DNA from: an uncultured Roseburia sp.
GTDB lineage: Bacteria > Bacillota > Clostridia > Lachnospirales > Lachnospiraceae
DNA: 49,131 nucleotides
Assembly: GCA_947088345.1 (NCBI GenBank)
Contig: CAMUGE010000024.1
Location: 1 to 49,131, forward strand
Reading direction: 5' to 3'
The notes beneath the pieces were generated by a model. It saw only the letters and a list, made by a program, of their open reading frames with translations. It had not been told where the DNA came from and ran no database searches. The position numbers were made by a program, and so were the translations under genes. Below, one piece after another: positions 26,211 through 34,539 of this stretch (positions are counted from its first letter, which is position 1; each line of letters begins with the position of its first letter).

Positions 26211-27748
26211 GCCGCATATTTTTTTATCAGTTCATTTAGATTTTCCTGATGATCAGGAATCCATTTCTCATAGGTAAGTCCGGCGGCAGCGACTGCATGT
26301 CCCAGTTCAATCAGAAAATTGGGGATGTCATCGGCGGCAATTGCTTGTCCTGTCTCTGCGATCACTTCCTGTCCCTGCAGCGGGCAGCCTCCGGTAAAAA
26401 TGGCGAATGCCGGTTTGGGTCCGTCCGGTGTCTGTTTGACGGCGCCCCGAAATCCGAGATCCGCAATCTGGTGTGTGCCGCATGACGACGGGCAGCCGGA
26501 TATATGGATTTTCGGCAGAACCCCATCGGCAAAGTTTTCTTTGCGCACTGCCTTTACACAGGACTTTAATAGTTCCTGGGAATTGCCGATGCCGACCTGG
26601 CAAATGCCGCTTCCGATACAGGCGATGGAAGTCTCAAAGAGATTCTGCGCGCCGTCATTAGTAATCTGTTGTATGGCCGCAGCTTCTTTTGCAGTGCAGT
26701 TAATGATATACAGTCCCTCTTCCGGTGTCAGCCTGATTTCAGCCTGTTCTACTTTTTGCAGGCAGTCGTATAATTCCTTTATTTTCTGTGGACTGATGAC
26801 GCCTCCGATCGGTTGATAGAATACGGCATACAGACCGCTCTGTTTTTGAGAGTAAAGACGTGTAAAATCGGTCGGTGTGCCGTCAGCTTCTTTCACTACT
26901 TTTGGTTCCGTCACTGAGATATCTAACTCTTCCGTCTGGAATACCTCGTTTAATTTTTCCTGATAAGCATGAATCAATCCGTCTTTTCCAAGCGTTTCCT
27001 GTAGAAATCGCGTTCTGGAGCGGCCGCGGTTTTCGTAGTTTCCATATGTGACAAAAGTGTTAACCATTGCTTTGATATAATATAAAATCTGTTCGGGTTT
27101 AATATGCGATGCGACACAAAGCCCGAGACTCGGTTTATTGCCCAGACCTCCGGCTGCATATACGTCAAATGTGCGGTCTGAATTTGCAGTAAATCCGAGG
27201 TCGCGGAAAGTGGCGTGTGTTTCGTTTTCCGGTGAGCCAGAAAAACACACTTTTAATTTTCGAGGAAATTTTACCGCTTTGATAAAGTTCATCATATATT
27301 CCCCGGCAGCTTCCGCATAGGGCATAACATTGAAGTGTTCATCTGTCGATACACCTGCAAGAGGGGATGCCATAACATTGCGCGGGAAATCGCCGCCGCC
27401 GCCCCGCGAAACCATGCCGGCTTTCCATGCTGCTTCCATTAGATCGCCAACATGTTCTGCTTCCAGATTGTGAAGCTGAATAGACTGGCAGGTTGTCAGT
27501 TTTATGAGATCAATCTGATATTTTTCTATACTGTCAACGATAAATTTTAAGCGTTCCATGGTGATCCTGCCGCCCGCAAGGCGCAGACGCAGCATATGTT
27601 TTTGTCCGCCGCGCTGAGCGTAGCTGCCGTATCCTCCCGAAAAACCTTTGTATTGCGGTACGGTCAGTTCTTTGTTGTGGAACTGCATTGTTTTTTCTCG
27701 AAACTCGTCCAGATCGGGAAGAAATTCTGTTAAAAAGTCTTTGCCCAT
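26207..27748 (-). CDS. Siroheme / [4Fe-4S] nitrite-sulfite reductase family protein
   Basis: A 513-residue protein with two ferredoxin-like half-domains and two siroheme-binding half-domains. The cluster and siroheme cysteines fit the family pattern: CIGSGIC (Cx5C) and GCPSSCG (Cx3C) in the C-terminal half. Basic residues for substrate and heme occur in GGYGSYAQRGGQKHMLRLRL and the TTCQSIQLHNL and RGGGGDFPRNVMASPLAG segments. It should reduce nitrite or sulfite by six electrons; which one cannot be told. The ATG at 27748 has GAAAGGAAA eight bases upstream, better than a TTG 27 bases earlier. No sulfate or nitrate genes are nearby; the electron donor may be a ferredoxin. Confidence 0.9.
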   Translation of the reverse strand: MGKDFLTEFLPDLDEFREKTMQFHNKELTVPQYKGFSGGYGSYAQRGGQKHMLRLRLAGGRITMERLKFIVDSIEKYQIDLIKLTTCQSIQLHNLEAEHVGDLMEAAWKAGMVSRGGGGDFPRNVMASPLAGVSTDEHFNVMPYAEAAGEYMMNFIKAVKFPRKLKVCFSGSPENETHATFRDLGFTANSDRTFDVYAAGGLGNKPSLGLCVASHIKPEQILYYIKAMVNTFVTYGNYENRGRSRTRFLQETLGKDGLIHAYQEKLNEVFQTEELDISVTEPKVVKEADGTPTDFTRLYSQKQSGLYAVFYQPIGGVISPQKIKELYDCLQKVEQAEIRLTPEEGLYIINCTAKEAAAIQQITNDGAQNLFETSIACIGSGICQVGIGNSQELLKSCVKAVRKENFADGVLPKIHISGCPSSCGTHQIADLGFRGAVKQTPDGPKPAFAIFTGGCPLQGQEVIAETGQAIAADDIPNFLIELGHAVAAAGLTYEKWIPDHQENLNELIKKYAA

Positions 27749-27826
27749 AATTTGATTTCCTTTCTTTATTTCCAATTTTTCTTATTATATAATACAGTAT
27801 GGCAAAATACCAGAAAAAAATAAGGA

Positions 27827-27854
27827 TTGAAAAAAACTTAATTTTCAGTATAAT
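27827..27854 (+). promoter_or_regulatory. Predicted promoter of the second aldo/keto reductase
   Basis: TTGAAA (27827-27832), a 16-bp spacer and TATAAT (27849-27854), about 105 bp upstream of the start at 27962. Confidence 0.6.
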
Positions 27855-27961
27855 TGATAAAGAATCATCAGAAGCAGACATGGATAAAACGGACAATCGT
27901 ATGATTTTTTATATGCATACATCGAGCCGGATCTGTTCTGTCAAAAGGAGAGGTGTTCCAT

Positions 27962-29140
27962 ATGAATTATCGTACAGATCAATATGGCAATAAGATTTCA
28001 ATTCTCGGATATGGGTGTATGCGTTTTACGCAGAGCGGCGGTAAAATCAATCTGGAGAAAGCCGAATTGGAAATTATGGAGGCGTATCGTAACGGGGTCA
28101 ATTATTTTGATACGGCCTATGTCTATTCCGGCAGTGAGGAGGCGCTGGGACGAATCCTTGCGAAAAACGGGATTCGGGATAACGTGTATATCGCTACAAA
28201 GCTGCCGCATTATCTGATTCGTAAATCAGACAGTATGGAAAAATATTTTTCCGAGCAGTTAAAACGGCTTCGCACCGATCATGTGGATTATTATCTGATG
28301 CATATGCTGACCGATGTAAAGACCTGGGAGCGATTGAAAGCGCTTGGCATTATAGAGTGGCTGGAGGAGAAAAAAAAGAGCAAAGCGATACGTCAGATTG
28401 GATTTTCCTATCACGGCAATTCCGAGATGTTTTGTGAGCTGGTAGATGCATATCGCTGGGATTTTTGTCAGATACAGTATAATTATATGGATGAGCATTC
28501 ACAGGCAGGTCGAAAGGGACTGATTTATGCGGCAGAAAGAGATCTTCCCGTGATCATTATGGAGCCGTTGCGTGGCGGCAAACTGGCAGGCCTTTTACCC
28601 GATGAGGCAAAGAAGATATTTAAAGAATATCCGATCAGGAGAAGTCCGGCAGAGTGGGCGTTTCGCTGGCTGTGGAACCAGCCGCAGGTTACCTGTGTTC
28701 TTTCCGGTATGAATACGATTGAGATGGTCAGGGAGAATGTTAAGACGGCATCGGAGGCAGAAGTCGGTGAATTTAGCCCCCAGGATGAGGCATTGCTGCA
28801 GAATGTGGCAAAGGCAATTAATGCAAAAGTAAAAGTGGGGTGCACAGGATGCCGTTACTGTATGCCCTGTCCCCAGAAAGTTGATATTCCGGGGACTTTC
28901 GCGGCGTATAACCGCAAATTTACGGACGGCGGCAAAGTGGCGTTAATGGAATATTTTATGTGTACGGCAATGCGAAAGGATTCCACTGCCGCATCAAACT
29001 GTATTGGATGCGGCAAGTGCGAGCAGCACTGTCCGCAGCATATCTCAATCCGCAGTGAGTTAAAAAATGCCGCGAAAGGGTTGGAGGGGCCGCTTTATAA
29101 GGCGGGGCGAAAGGCCGTACAGCTGTTTCATCTTTATTGA
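27962..29140 (+). CDS. Aldo/keto reductase fused to a ferredoxin-type domain (intact catalytic set)
   Basis: A 392-residue relative of the protein at 2882-4024. The barrel (residues 1 to about 285) keeps the full catalytic set: Asp and Tyr in FDTAYVYSGSEEALG, Lys in YIATKLP and His in YYLMHML. The C-terminal domain has CTGCRYCMPCP and CIGCGKCEQHCP, two [4Fe-4S]-type motifs that could feed electrons to a flavin or nicotinamide. The start at 27962 follows AGGAGAGG; a GTG nine bases earlier overlaps that site. It is transcribed divergently from the siroheme reductase. The substrate is unknown. Confidence 0.92.
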   Translation: MNYRTDQYGNKISILGYGCMRFTQSGGKINLEKAELEIMEAYRNGVNYFDTAYVYSGSEEALGRILAKNGIRDNVYIATKLPHYLIRKSDSMEKYFSEQLKRLRTDHVDYYLMHMLTDVKTWERLKALGIIEWLEEKKKSKAIRQIGFSYHGNSEMFCELVDAYRWDFCQIQYNYMDEHSQAGRKGLIYAAERDLPVIIMEPLRGGKLAGLLPDEAKKIFKEYPIRRSPAEWAFRWLWNQPQVTCVLSGMNTIEMVRENVKTASEAEVGEFSPQDEALLQNVAKAINAKVKVGCTGCRYCMPCPQKVDIPGTFAAYNRKFTDGGKVALMEYFMCTAMRKDSTAASNCIGCGKCEQHCPQHISIRSELKNAAKGLEGPLYKAGRKAVQLFHLY

Positions 29141-29147
29141 ACAGGCT

Positions 29148-29293
29148 GGCTTAAAATCAGAGGACACTGTTTTGGAAAACTCCCCTTTTATTGTCCGAAA
29201 TGCAAGCAGGAAACACTGATTGAAGTAAAAAATTTAAAGATGGCAGTCATCAGGAGAGCCAGACGCACAGATGCAGAGCCGATGAACAAGTGA
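29148..29293 (+). pseudogene. Remnant of a cysteine-rich KTR-type protein gene
   Basis: The last 34 codons (from TGT at 29192 to TGA at 29293) read CPKCKQETLIEVKNLKMAVI and on, the typical C-terminal half of small cysteine-rich KTR proteins found on Gram-positive conjugative elements. Upstream, the expected residues EDTVLENSPF are readable but in a different frame, so there is at least one frameshift. The N-terminal part with the first CPxC pair is missing. It looks like debris of an old insertion, next to the AT-rich TetR gene. Confidence 0.6.
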
Positions 29294-29409
29294 ACTGTCC
29301 GACCCTATATCGTGTTATTATCATTTGTCGTCTTTTTCTATTTTGAGCGCCCTTTTAGTTGCCTTGGCCATCATTTTTCCTATGAAAAGAGGATGTCGAT
29401 AAGAAAACT

Positions 29410-29940
29410 TTATTTGTGCTGCCTGACATGCAGAATGACAAATAGAAAAATTGGCGAATAAAATTTTATTGCCAAATACTTGCTGTTTGTCTGCTTGATA
29501 ATCCCTATTGACATTAACAAGGAGAATACTTTTTCTTGGAAATTTAATGGTCTGTCAAATATCCAATAATCATATGTTTTTTGTATTTCATTATTGCTGA
29601 AATGTTCAATGGAAAGTAATCTCATCATTTTGTTGCAATATTCGTCCATTAGATACTTTTCAAAAAAGTAATCGCAAGTTTTTTCAAATAAATCTCTTTC
29701 AATAGTTCTCGGTGTAGTCGCCAATGCCTGTTCCAACTGAGACATCAAATCATTTGCCTTTGTTTCAAAATTTTGCAATAGTTCGTCGAAAATAGTCTGC
29801 TTATTTTTAAAATGATAGTAGACAGAACTTTCCTTGATGTCTACAACCTTACATATATCTCTGATAGAAACCGCGGAAAAACCCTTTTGAGAAAATAAAT
29901 CTATTGCGACATGCAAAATTTTTTGTTTTGTAGCATTCAT
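29410..29940 (-). CDS. TetR/AcrR family transcriptional regulator
   Basis: A 176-residue repressor. The N-terminal helix-turn-helix is clear: KQKILHVAIDLFSQKGFSAV, then SIRDICKVVDIKESSVYYHF and KNKQTIFDELL. The C-terminal ligand-binding part is helical and ends abruptly at FLFVILHVRQHK, shorter than many relatives. A different frame stays open for about 35 codons past the end, so a truncation by frameshift or deletion is possible. Two operator-like palindromes surround its own promoter, which predicts autorepression. There is no adjacent transporter or enzyme gene for it to control. The gene is more AT-rich than its neighbours and beside a KTR remnant, which suggests transfer followed by decay. 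Confidence 0.88.
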   Translation of the reverse strand: MNATKQKILHVAIDLFSQKGFSAVSIRDICKVVDIKESSVYYHFKNKQTIFDELLQNFETKANDLMSQLEQALATTPRTIERDLFEKTCDYFFEKYLMDEYCNKMMRLLSIEHFSNNEIQKTYDYWIFDRPLNFQEKVFSLLMSIGIIKQTNSKYLAIKFYSPIFLFVILHVRQHK

Positions 29941-29950
29941 TTTTCCCTCC

Positions 29951-29964
29951 CTGACAGTTGTTAG
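29951..29964. promoter_or_regulatory. Putative TetR operator 1
   Basis: CTGACA-GT-TGTTAG, a 6-bp inverted repeat with one mismatch. Its centre is 26 bp from that of operator 2, and it overlaps the expected transcription start of the TetR gene. Confidence 0.6.
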
Positions 29965-29969
29965 ATTAT

Positions 29970-29998
29970 ATTATACCTAACAACTGTTAGGTTGCCAA
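29970..29998 (-). promoter_or_regulatory. Promoter of the TetR gene
   Basis: On the minus strand: TTGGCA (29998-29993), a 17-bp spacer and a perfect TATAAT (29975-29970). Operator 2 fills the spacer. Confidence 0.75.
29976..29991. promoter_or_regulatory. Putative TetR operator 2
   Basis: CCTAACA-AC-TGTTAGG, a perfect 7-bp inverted repeat lying between the -35 and -10 boxes, where bound repressor would exclude RNA polymerase. Confidence 0.75.
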
Positions 29999-30058
29999 CA
30001 GTAAAACTGTATGGACGCTATTTCAATTGCAGTGTGCCATTCTCAGCTCAAAGTATCA

Positions 30059-30928
30059 TCAGGAATTAAAATATTGTCGGTAGGAGAGCGGTTTTTGACC
30101 GGTGTGTTTCTTAAATTGTGCAATAAAATTACTTGTATCGGAAAATCCGCATTTAAGTGCAATTTCTCCGACTGACTGATCGCTTGTGCCCAGAAGAAAT
30201 TTTGCCGCGTGGATTCGCTGATTAATCAGATACTGATATGGGGTTGTGCCTGTCATACGTTTGAACAGACGGATAAAGTGGTATTTGGAGAGCGGGATAT
30301 CAGCCAGCAGGTCGTCGATGGAAAGCTGGCCTCCATAATTGTTCTCTATTTGCGCAATGGCACAGTCGATCAGAGCGGCATATCTGCCGTTGTTTTTTAT
30401 GTGTTCCTGCTGTATGCTGTTTTTGAGTAAAAAGTTGAGCAGTCCATGAAGAAGAACGGACAGTTCGACGGAGTGAACGATATCATTTTTTTTTGCATAT
30501 TCCATGATTTCATTTGTCTGGTTGATTAATAGGGCGGTATCCACAATAGGGATGGAAGACGGGCCGCCCGGAAAAAGAATTTGGAAAAATCCTTCTATGG
30601 CGGCGCCGCCTATATGCAGCCAGAGAAATTCCCATTCATTTTTTCCGGAATCGTAGCTGTGCGGAAAGTGACAGTCAATCAGGGCTGCGTGACGCTTTGG
30701 AAGTAAAAACTGCGCTCCATTGCTATTGATCTGGCCGCAGCCCGATCTGGTATAGAGAAAAAGAAAGCTGTCGTGAGCGGCACGGTCGATGCAGTAATCC
30801 GGGTCTGCATAAAAATGACCGGCTTCTGTGAGATAAAACGGCAGAGACAATGCGGTATCTGTCGGAGTTGCTGTAATCCACTTGGATAAATCAGAAATGG
30901 GCTCATTGTATTTTCTTGCATCTGGCAT
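30059..30928 (-). CDS. AraC family transcriptional regulator
   Basis: A 289-residue regulator with an N-terminal cupin-like sensing domain (about 20-170, for example LYTRSGCGQINSNGAQFLLPKR and WEFLWLHIGG) and a C-terminal double helix-turn-helix (about 190-287). The latter contains PLSKYHFIRLFKRMTGTTPY and IALKCGFSDTSNFIAQFKKH. Such proteins usually activate carbohydrate genes on binding a sugar. It is divergent from the DUF5107-TPR gene at 31201, separated by 272 bp, and that gene's -35 box is weak, which fits activator dependence. Confidence 0.93.
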   Translation of the reverse strand: MPDARKYNEPISDLSKWITATPTDTALSLPFYLTEAGHFYADPDYCIDRAAHDSFLFLYTRSGCGQINSNGAQFLLPKRHAALIDCHFPHSYDSGKNEWEFLWLHIGGAAIEGFFQILFPGGPSSIPIVDTALLINQTNEIMEYAKKNDIVHSVELSVLLHGLLNFLLKNSIQQEHIKNNGRYAALIDCAIAQIENNYGGQLSIDDLLADIPLSKYHFIRLFKRMTGTTPYQYLINQRIHAAKFLLGTSDQSVGEIALKCGFSDTSNFIAQFKKHTGQKPLSYRQYFNS

Positions 30929-30979
30929 GTTAGCTGACTCCTTACTTATTTAAAAAAGGTTGGTATCGTCTTTTGCAGC

Positions 30980-31008
30980 ACTATAACACAGGCGGTTTTT
31001 GTTTGCAA
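30980..31008 (-). promoter_or_regulatory. Predicted promoter of the AraC-type gene
   Basis: On the minus strand: TTGCAA (31008-31003), a 17-bp spacer and TATAGT (30985-30980). Confidence 0.6.
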
Positions 31009-31073
31009 TGTAGGGAGCAATAATTTCCTATTTTCTCGCAACTTTAATGAATGATTTTTTGCTTCGGAAGATA

Positions 31074-31079
31074 TATAGT
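31074..31079 (+). promoter_or_regulatory. Possible -10 box of the DUF5107-TPR gene
   Basis: TATAGT with no good -35 at the proper distance (ATGATT at 31051-31056). This fits a promoter that needs an activator such as the divergent AraC-type protein. Evidence is weak. Confidence 0.3.
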
Positions 31080-31200
31080 GGAACTATCGAAAACGGCCAA
31101 AACATGAGTTTTATGTAGGCTGTTACCGGAAAATACAGATAAATCAGATTTAGGTCTGCAGCTGAATGCTGCGGGCGAACGGAAAGGAAAGGTAACGTTT

Positions 31201-34200
31201 ATGGGAAAAGTGACGGTTCGGCAGGAGAAAGTGGTAATACCTACCTATGAGATTGCAGAGTATGACAAAAATCCAATGTTTCTCGAAAAACGAGTCTATC
31301 AGGGGTCAAGCGGGCGCGTGTATCCGCATCCGGTCTGCGAGGGCGTTTCGGATAAGAAAACGGACAGAGAGTATAACGCAATTTTTTTGGAAAACGATTA
31401 TATTCTGGTGATGGTGCTGCCGGAGATCGGCGGCAAAATCCAGCGTCTTTATGATAAGACAAACGGATATGACGCTGTGTATTACAATGAGGTCATAAAA
31501 CCGGCGTTAGTCGGGCTTGCAGGGCCATGGGTGTCCGGGGGGATAGAGTTTAACTGGCCGCAGCATCACAGGCCGTCTACTTTCGATCCGGTTGACTATA
31601 CGGTGACAAAAAATGAAGACGGATCGGTTACAATATGGGTGGGCGAGACGGAGAAAATGTTTCATATGAAAGGGATGGCCGGTTTTACGGTGTATCCCGA
31701 CAAAGCGTATCTGGAAATCAGGGGGCAGGTCTACAACCCGACCAGTCAGCCGCAGACGTTTCTCTGGTGGGCCAATCCGGCAGTTGCAGTTAACGATGAC
31801 ACGCAGTCTGTGTTCCCGCCTGATGTAAACGCCGTTATGGATCACGGAAAACGGGATGTGTCCAGGTTTCCGATTGCCGACGGTGTTTACTATAAAGTAA
31901 ATTATGCGCCCGGTACGGATATTTCCAGGTATAAAAATATTCCGGTGCCGACTTCCTATATGGCTTATCACTCTGACTATGATTTTATTGGTAATTATGA
32001 TCACGGAAAGAGAGCGGGACTTCTTCATGTTGCCGACCACCATATCTCTCCCGGGAAAAAGCAGTGGACATGGGGGAACGGAGATTTCGGAAAGGCATGG
32101 GACCGCAATCTGACAGACGAAAACGGACCTTATATTGAGCTGATGACAGGCATGTTTACAGATAACCAGCCTGATTTTACATACTTAAAGCCGTATGAGG
32201 AAAAACGATTCACCCAGTATTTTATGCCCTATAAGGAAGCCGGAGCTGTCAAAAACGCATCAAAGGATTTAGCTGCTAATCTGGAGCATCAGAACGGAAA
32301 GATTTTATGGACGCTGTACGCTTTTGCAGAACTTAAAGATATAAGCGTCTGTCTTATGTATCGTGGGAACATATTGTCCGAGAAGACAGTTAGTCTGCAT
32401 CCGACAGAGTTTTATAAAGGAGAGACATTCAAAGAAGATGCGGATGAAAGGGAGCTGATTCTAACTATAAGAAAAGAAGGGAAAGAAATACTTTCCTACC
32501 GTCCGTCAGTAAATACGGAGCCGACGCCGTCTGCTGCAGAAGAGATTCCCGCGCCTGGGGAGCTTGAAACAACGGAAAAACTATTTCTTGCGGCAGTACA
32601 TTTAGAACAGTACCGTCATGCAACTTATTCTCCAGAAGATTACTACCGGGAGGGATTGAGGCGTGATGCATCAGATCTGCGGTTAAACAACGGTTACGGC
32701 AAATATCTGTATCAAAAGGGACGGTTTGACGAGAGTATCCGCTATTTTCAGAGGGCAGTGGAAGCCGCTACATGGAAAAATCCAAATCCCTACGACTGCG
32801 AACCATACTACAATCTTGGACTTGCGCAAAAGGCTGCCGGGGAAACAGGTCTGGCGTTTGACGCATTTTATAAGGCGGTCTGGGACGGAAATATGCAGGA
32901 TAAAGCATTTTATCAGCTTGCCTGTATTGCGGCGGGCAAAGAAATAAGAGAAGCTGGCGGTTACGAGACGGCGCTTGAATTTGTGGAACGTTCACTGGAG
33001 CGGGGCGTTCGCAATATTAAGGCAAGAACTTTAAAATCGGCGCTTCTGCGGCTTTTGGGCAGGAAAGATGAGGCAATTGCTTTTGCAGAGCAGACGGCAG
33101 AGTTTGACCCGCTGGATCACGGCTGCCGGTATGAGTTATACCGGTTGACGGGCAGCGGATTGGAAGAATTAAAAGAGCGGATGCGAGGGGAAAACCATAA
33201 TTATATAGAGCTTGCTCTTTCTTATCTGGAAGCGGGACTTTTCCCGGAGGCCGATGAAATTCTTTCATTTGCGCCAGCAGACGATGAGCCTATGGTACAT
33301 TACTATCGCTATTATTGCACAAAGGACGGGGCGCATCTTGCGAAAGCGGAGCAGGCAGATCCGCGGTACTGTTTTCCGAACCGGTTAAGTGATATGGAGG
33401 TGCTTCTTGCGGCAGTAAAGGATGGCGGCAGTTTTGCAGCGTATTATCTGGGCAATCTGTTTTATGACAGGGGACGCTTTGAAGAGGCAATGCGTCTTTG
33501 GGAGGAGTGTAAAGAGAAGACGAACCTGCCGGTTGTCTACCGAAATCTTTCACTTGCCTGCTATAATAAAATGCAGGAAAAAGAAAAGGCGAGAGCGTAT
33601 ATGGAGCAGGCATTTTCTATGGATCAGACCGATGCGCGCATATTCTTTGAACTGGATTCGCTCTATAAAGCGCTGCAGATTCCGGTTGCCCAAAGGCTGT
33701 CTTATATGGAGGAGCATAAAGAGCTTTTAGAGCAAAGGGACGATTTGTATACGGAATATATCACGCTGTTAAACCTGAATGGAGAGTATGAAAAGGCATA
33801 CCAGTGTATTATGGATCACCGATTCCATCCGTGGGAGGGCGGCGAGGGCAAAATCCCGGCTCAGTACAGAAATGCTCTGATGCATCTGGCAAAAAAGGAA
33901 ACGGATCGAAACGAGGCGATCCGCTTTCTGGAGGAAGCGCTCCATTATCCGCATAATCTTGGGGAAGGCAAGCTTTGTGGAGCGCTTGACAATGATATTT
34001 ACTACATGCTCGGCTGTCTCTATCAGGAGAAAGAGAAAAAAGATAATGCGTTTATGCTGGCGGCAAGGGGAGAATTTTTGCTCACGGATGCAATGTATTA
34101 TAATGATCAGCCGCCTCAGATGATGTATTACGCTGCGCTTGCAGAAAAAATGCTCGGCAATTTTGCAGAGGCCCGGAGACGGTTTGATGCATTTTGTGAA

Positions 34201-34446
34201 TATGCGACGGCGCATATGGAAGATGTTGTGAAAATTGACTATTTTGCTGTTTCTCTGCCTGATTTTTTGATTTTTGAGGCTGATTTAAACCGGAAAAATA
34301 AGGTGCACTGCCTTTATATGGCGGCGCTCGGATGCCTGGGCAGACAGCAGGAAGAGCAGGCGGCCGAATATGCCAGAAAGGGGCTGATGTTGGAACCCTG
34401 TCACGGCGGATTTTTGGATATTTTGCATAAATCAGTGATTCTATAG
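31201..34446 (+). CDS. DUF5107-domain protein with C-terminal TPR repeats, probably acting on carbohydrate
   Basis: A 1081-residue cytoplasmic protein with no signal peptide. Residues about 30-350 match DUF5107, with a beta-sandwich of the galactose-mutarotase type (MVLPEIGGKIQRLYDKTNGYDAVYYN, GPWVSGGIEFNWPQHHRPST, FLWWANPAVAVND). From about residue 470 on there are many TPR-like units (NNGYGKYLYQKGRFDESIRY, YYNLGLAQKAAGETGLAFDA, YYLGNLFYDRGRFEEAM). Proteins of this architecture lie in sugar-utilisation loci; glycan handling or hydrolysis is inferred. The divergent AraC-type regulator supports that. The start follows AAAGGAAAGG. The stop is nine bases from the -35 box of the carB promoter. 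Confidence 0.85.
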   Translation: MGKVTVRQEKVVIPTYEIAEYDKNPMFLEKRVYQGSSGRVYPHPVCEGVSDKKTDREYNAIFLENDYILVMVLPEIGGKIQRLYDKTNGYDAVYYNEVIKPALVGLAGPWVSGGIEFNWPQHHRPSTFDPVDYTVTKNEDGSVTIWVGETEKMFHMKGMAGFTVYPDKAYLEIRGQVYNPTSQPQTFLWWANPAVAVNDDTQSVFPPDVNAVMDHGKRDVSRFPIADGVYYKVNYAPGTDISRYKNIPVPTSYMAYHSDYDFIGNYDHGKRAGLLHVADHHISPGKKQWTWGNGDFGKAWDRNLTDENGPYIELMTGMFTDNQPDFTYLKPYEEKRFTQYFMPYKEAGAVKNASKDLAANLEHQNGKILWTLYAFAELKDISVCLMYRGNILSEKTVSLHPTEFYKGETFKEDADERELILTIRKEGKEILSYRPSVNTEPTPSAAEEIPAPGELETTEKLFLAAVHLEQYRHATYSPEDYYREGLRRDASDLRLNNGYGKYLYQKGRFDESIRYFQRAVEAATWKNPNPYDCEPYYNLGLAQKAAGETGLAFDAFYKAVWDGNMQDKAFYQLACIAAGKEIREAGGYETALEFVERSLERGVRNIKARTLKSALLRLLGRKDEAIAFAEQTAEFDPLDHGCRYELYRLTGSGLEELKERMRGENHNYIELALSYLEAGLFPEADEILSFAPADDEPMVHYYRYYCTKDGAHLAKAEQADPRYCFPNRLSDMEVLLAAVKDGGSFAAYYLGNLFYDRGRFEEAMRLWEECKEKTNLPVVYRNLSLACYNKMQEKEKARAYMEQAFSMDQTDARIFFELDSLYKALQIPVAQRLSYMEEHKELLEQRDDLYTEYITLLNLNGEYEKAYQCIMDHRFHPWEGGEGKIPAQYRNALMHLAKKETDRNEAIRFLEEALHYPHNLGEGKLCGALDNDIYYMLGCLYQEKEKKDNAFMLAARGEFLLTDAMYYNDQPPQMMYYAALAEKMLGNFAEARRRFDAFCEYATAHMEDVVKIDYFAVSLPDFLIFEADLNRKNKVHCLYMAALGCLGRQQEEQAAEYARKGLMLEPCHGGFLDILHKSVIL

Positions 34447-34455
34447 TATTTTTGA

Positions 34456-34484
34456 TTGCCAGCCCGGACATTTTTCAGTATAAT
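34456..34484 (+). promoter_or_regulatory. Predicted sigma-A promoter of carB
   Basis: TTGCCA (34456-34461), a 17-bp spacer and a perfect TATAAT (34479-34484), 55 bp before the start at 34540. Confidence 0.75.
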
Positions 34485-34539
34485 AAGGAATCAGTATAAG
34501 GATTTCAAATATCTATCATTACTGACAGGAGGAGAGAGA

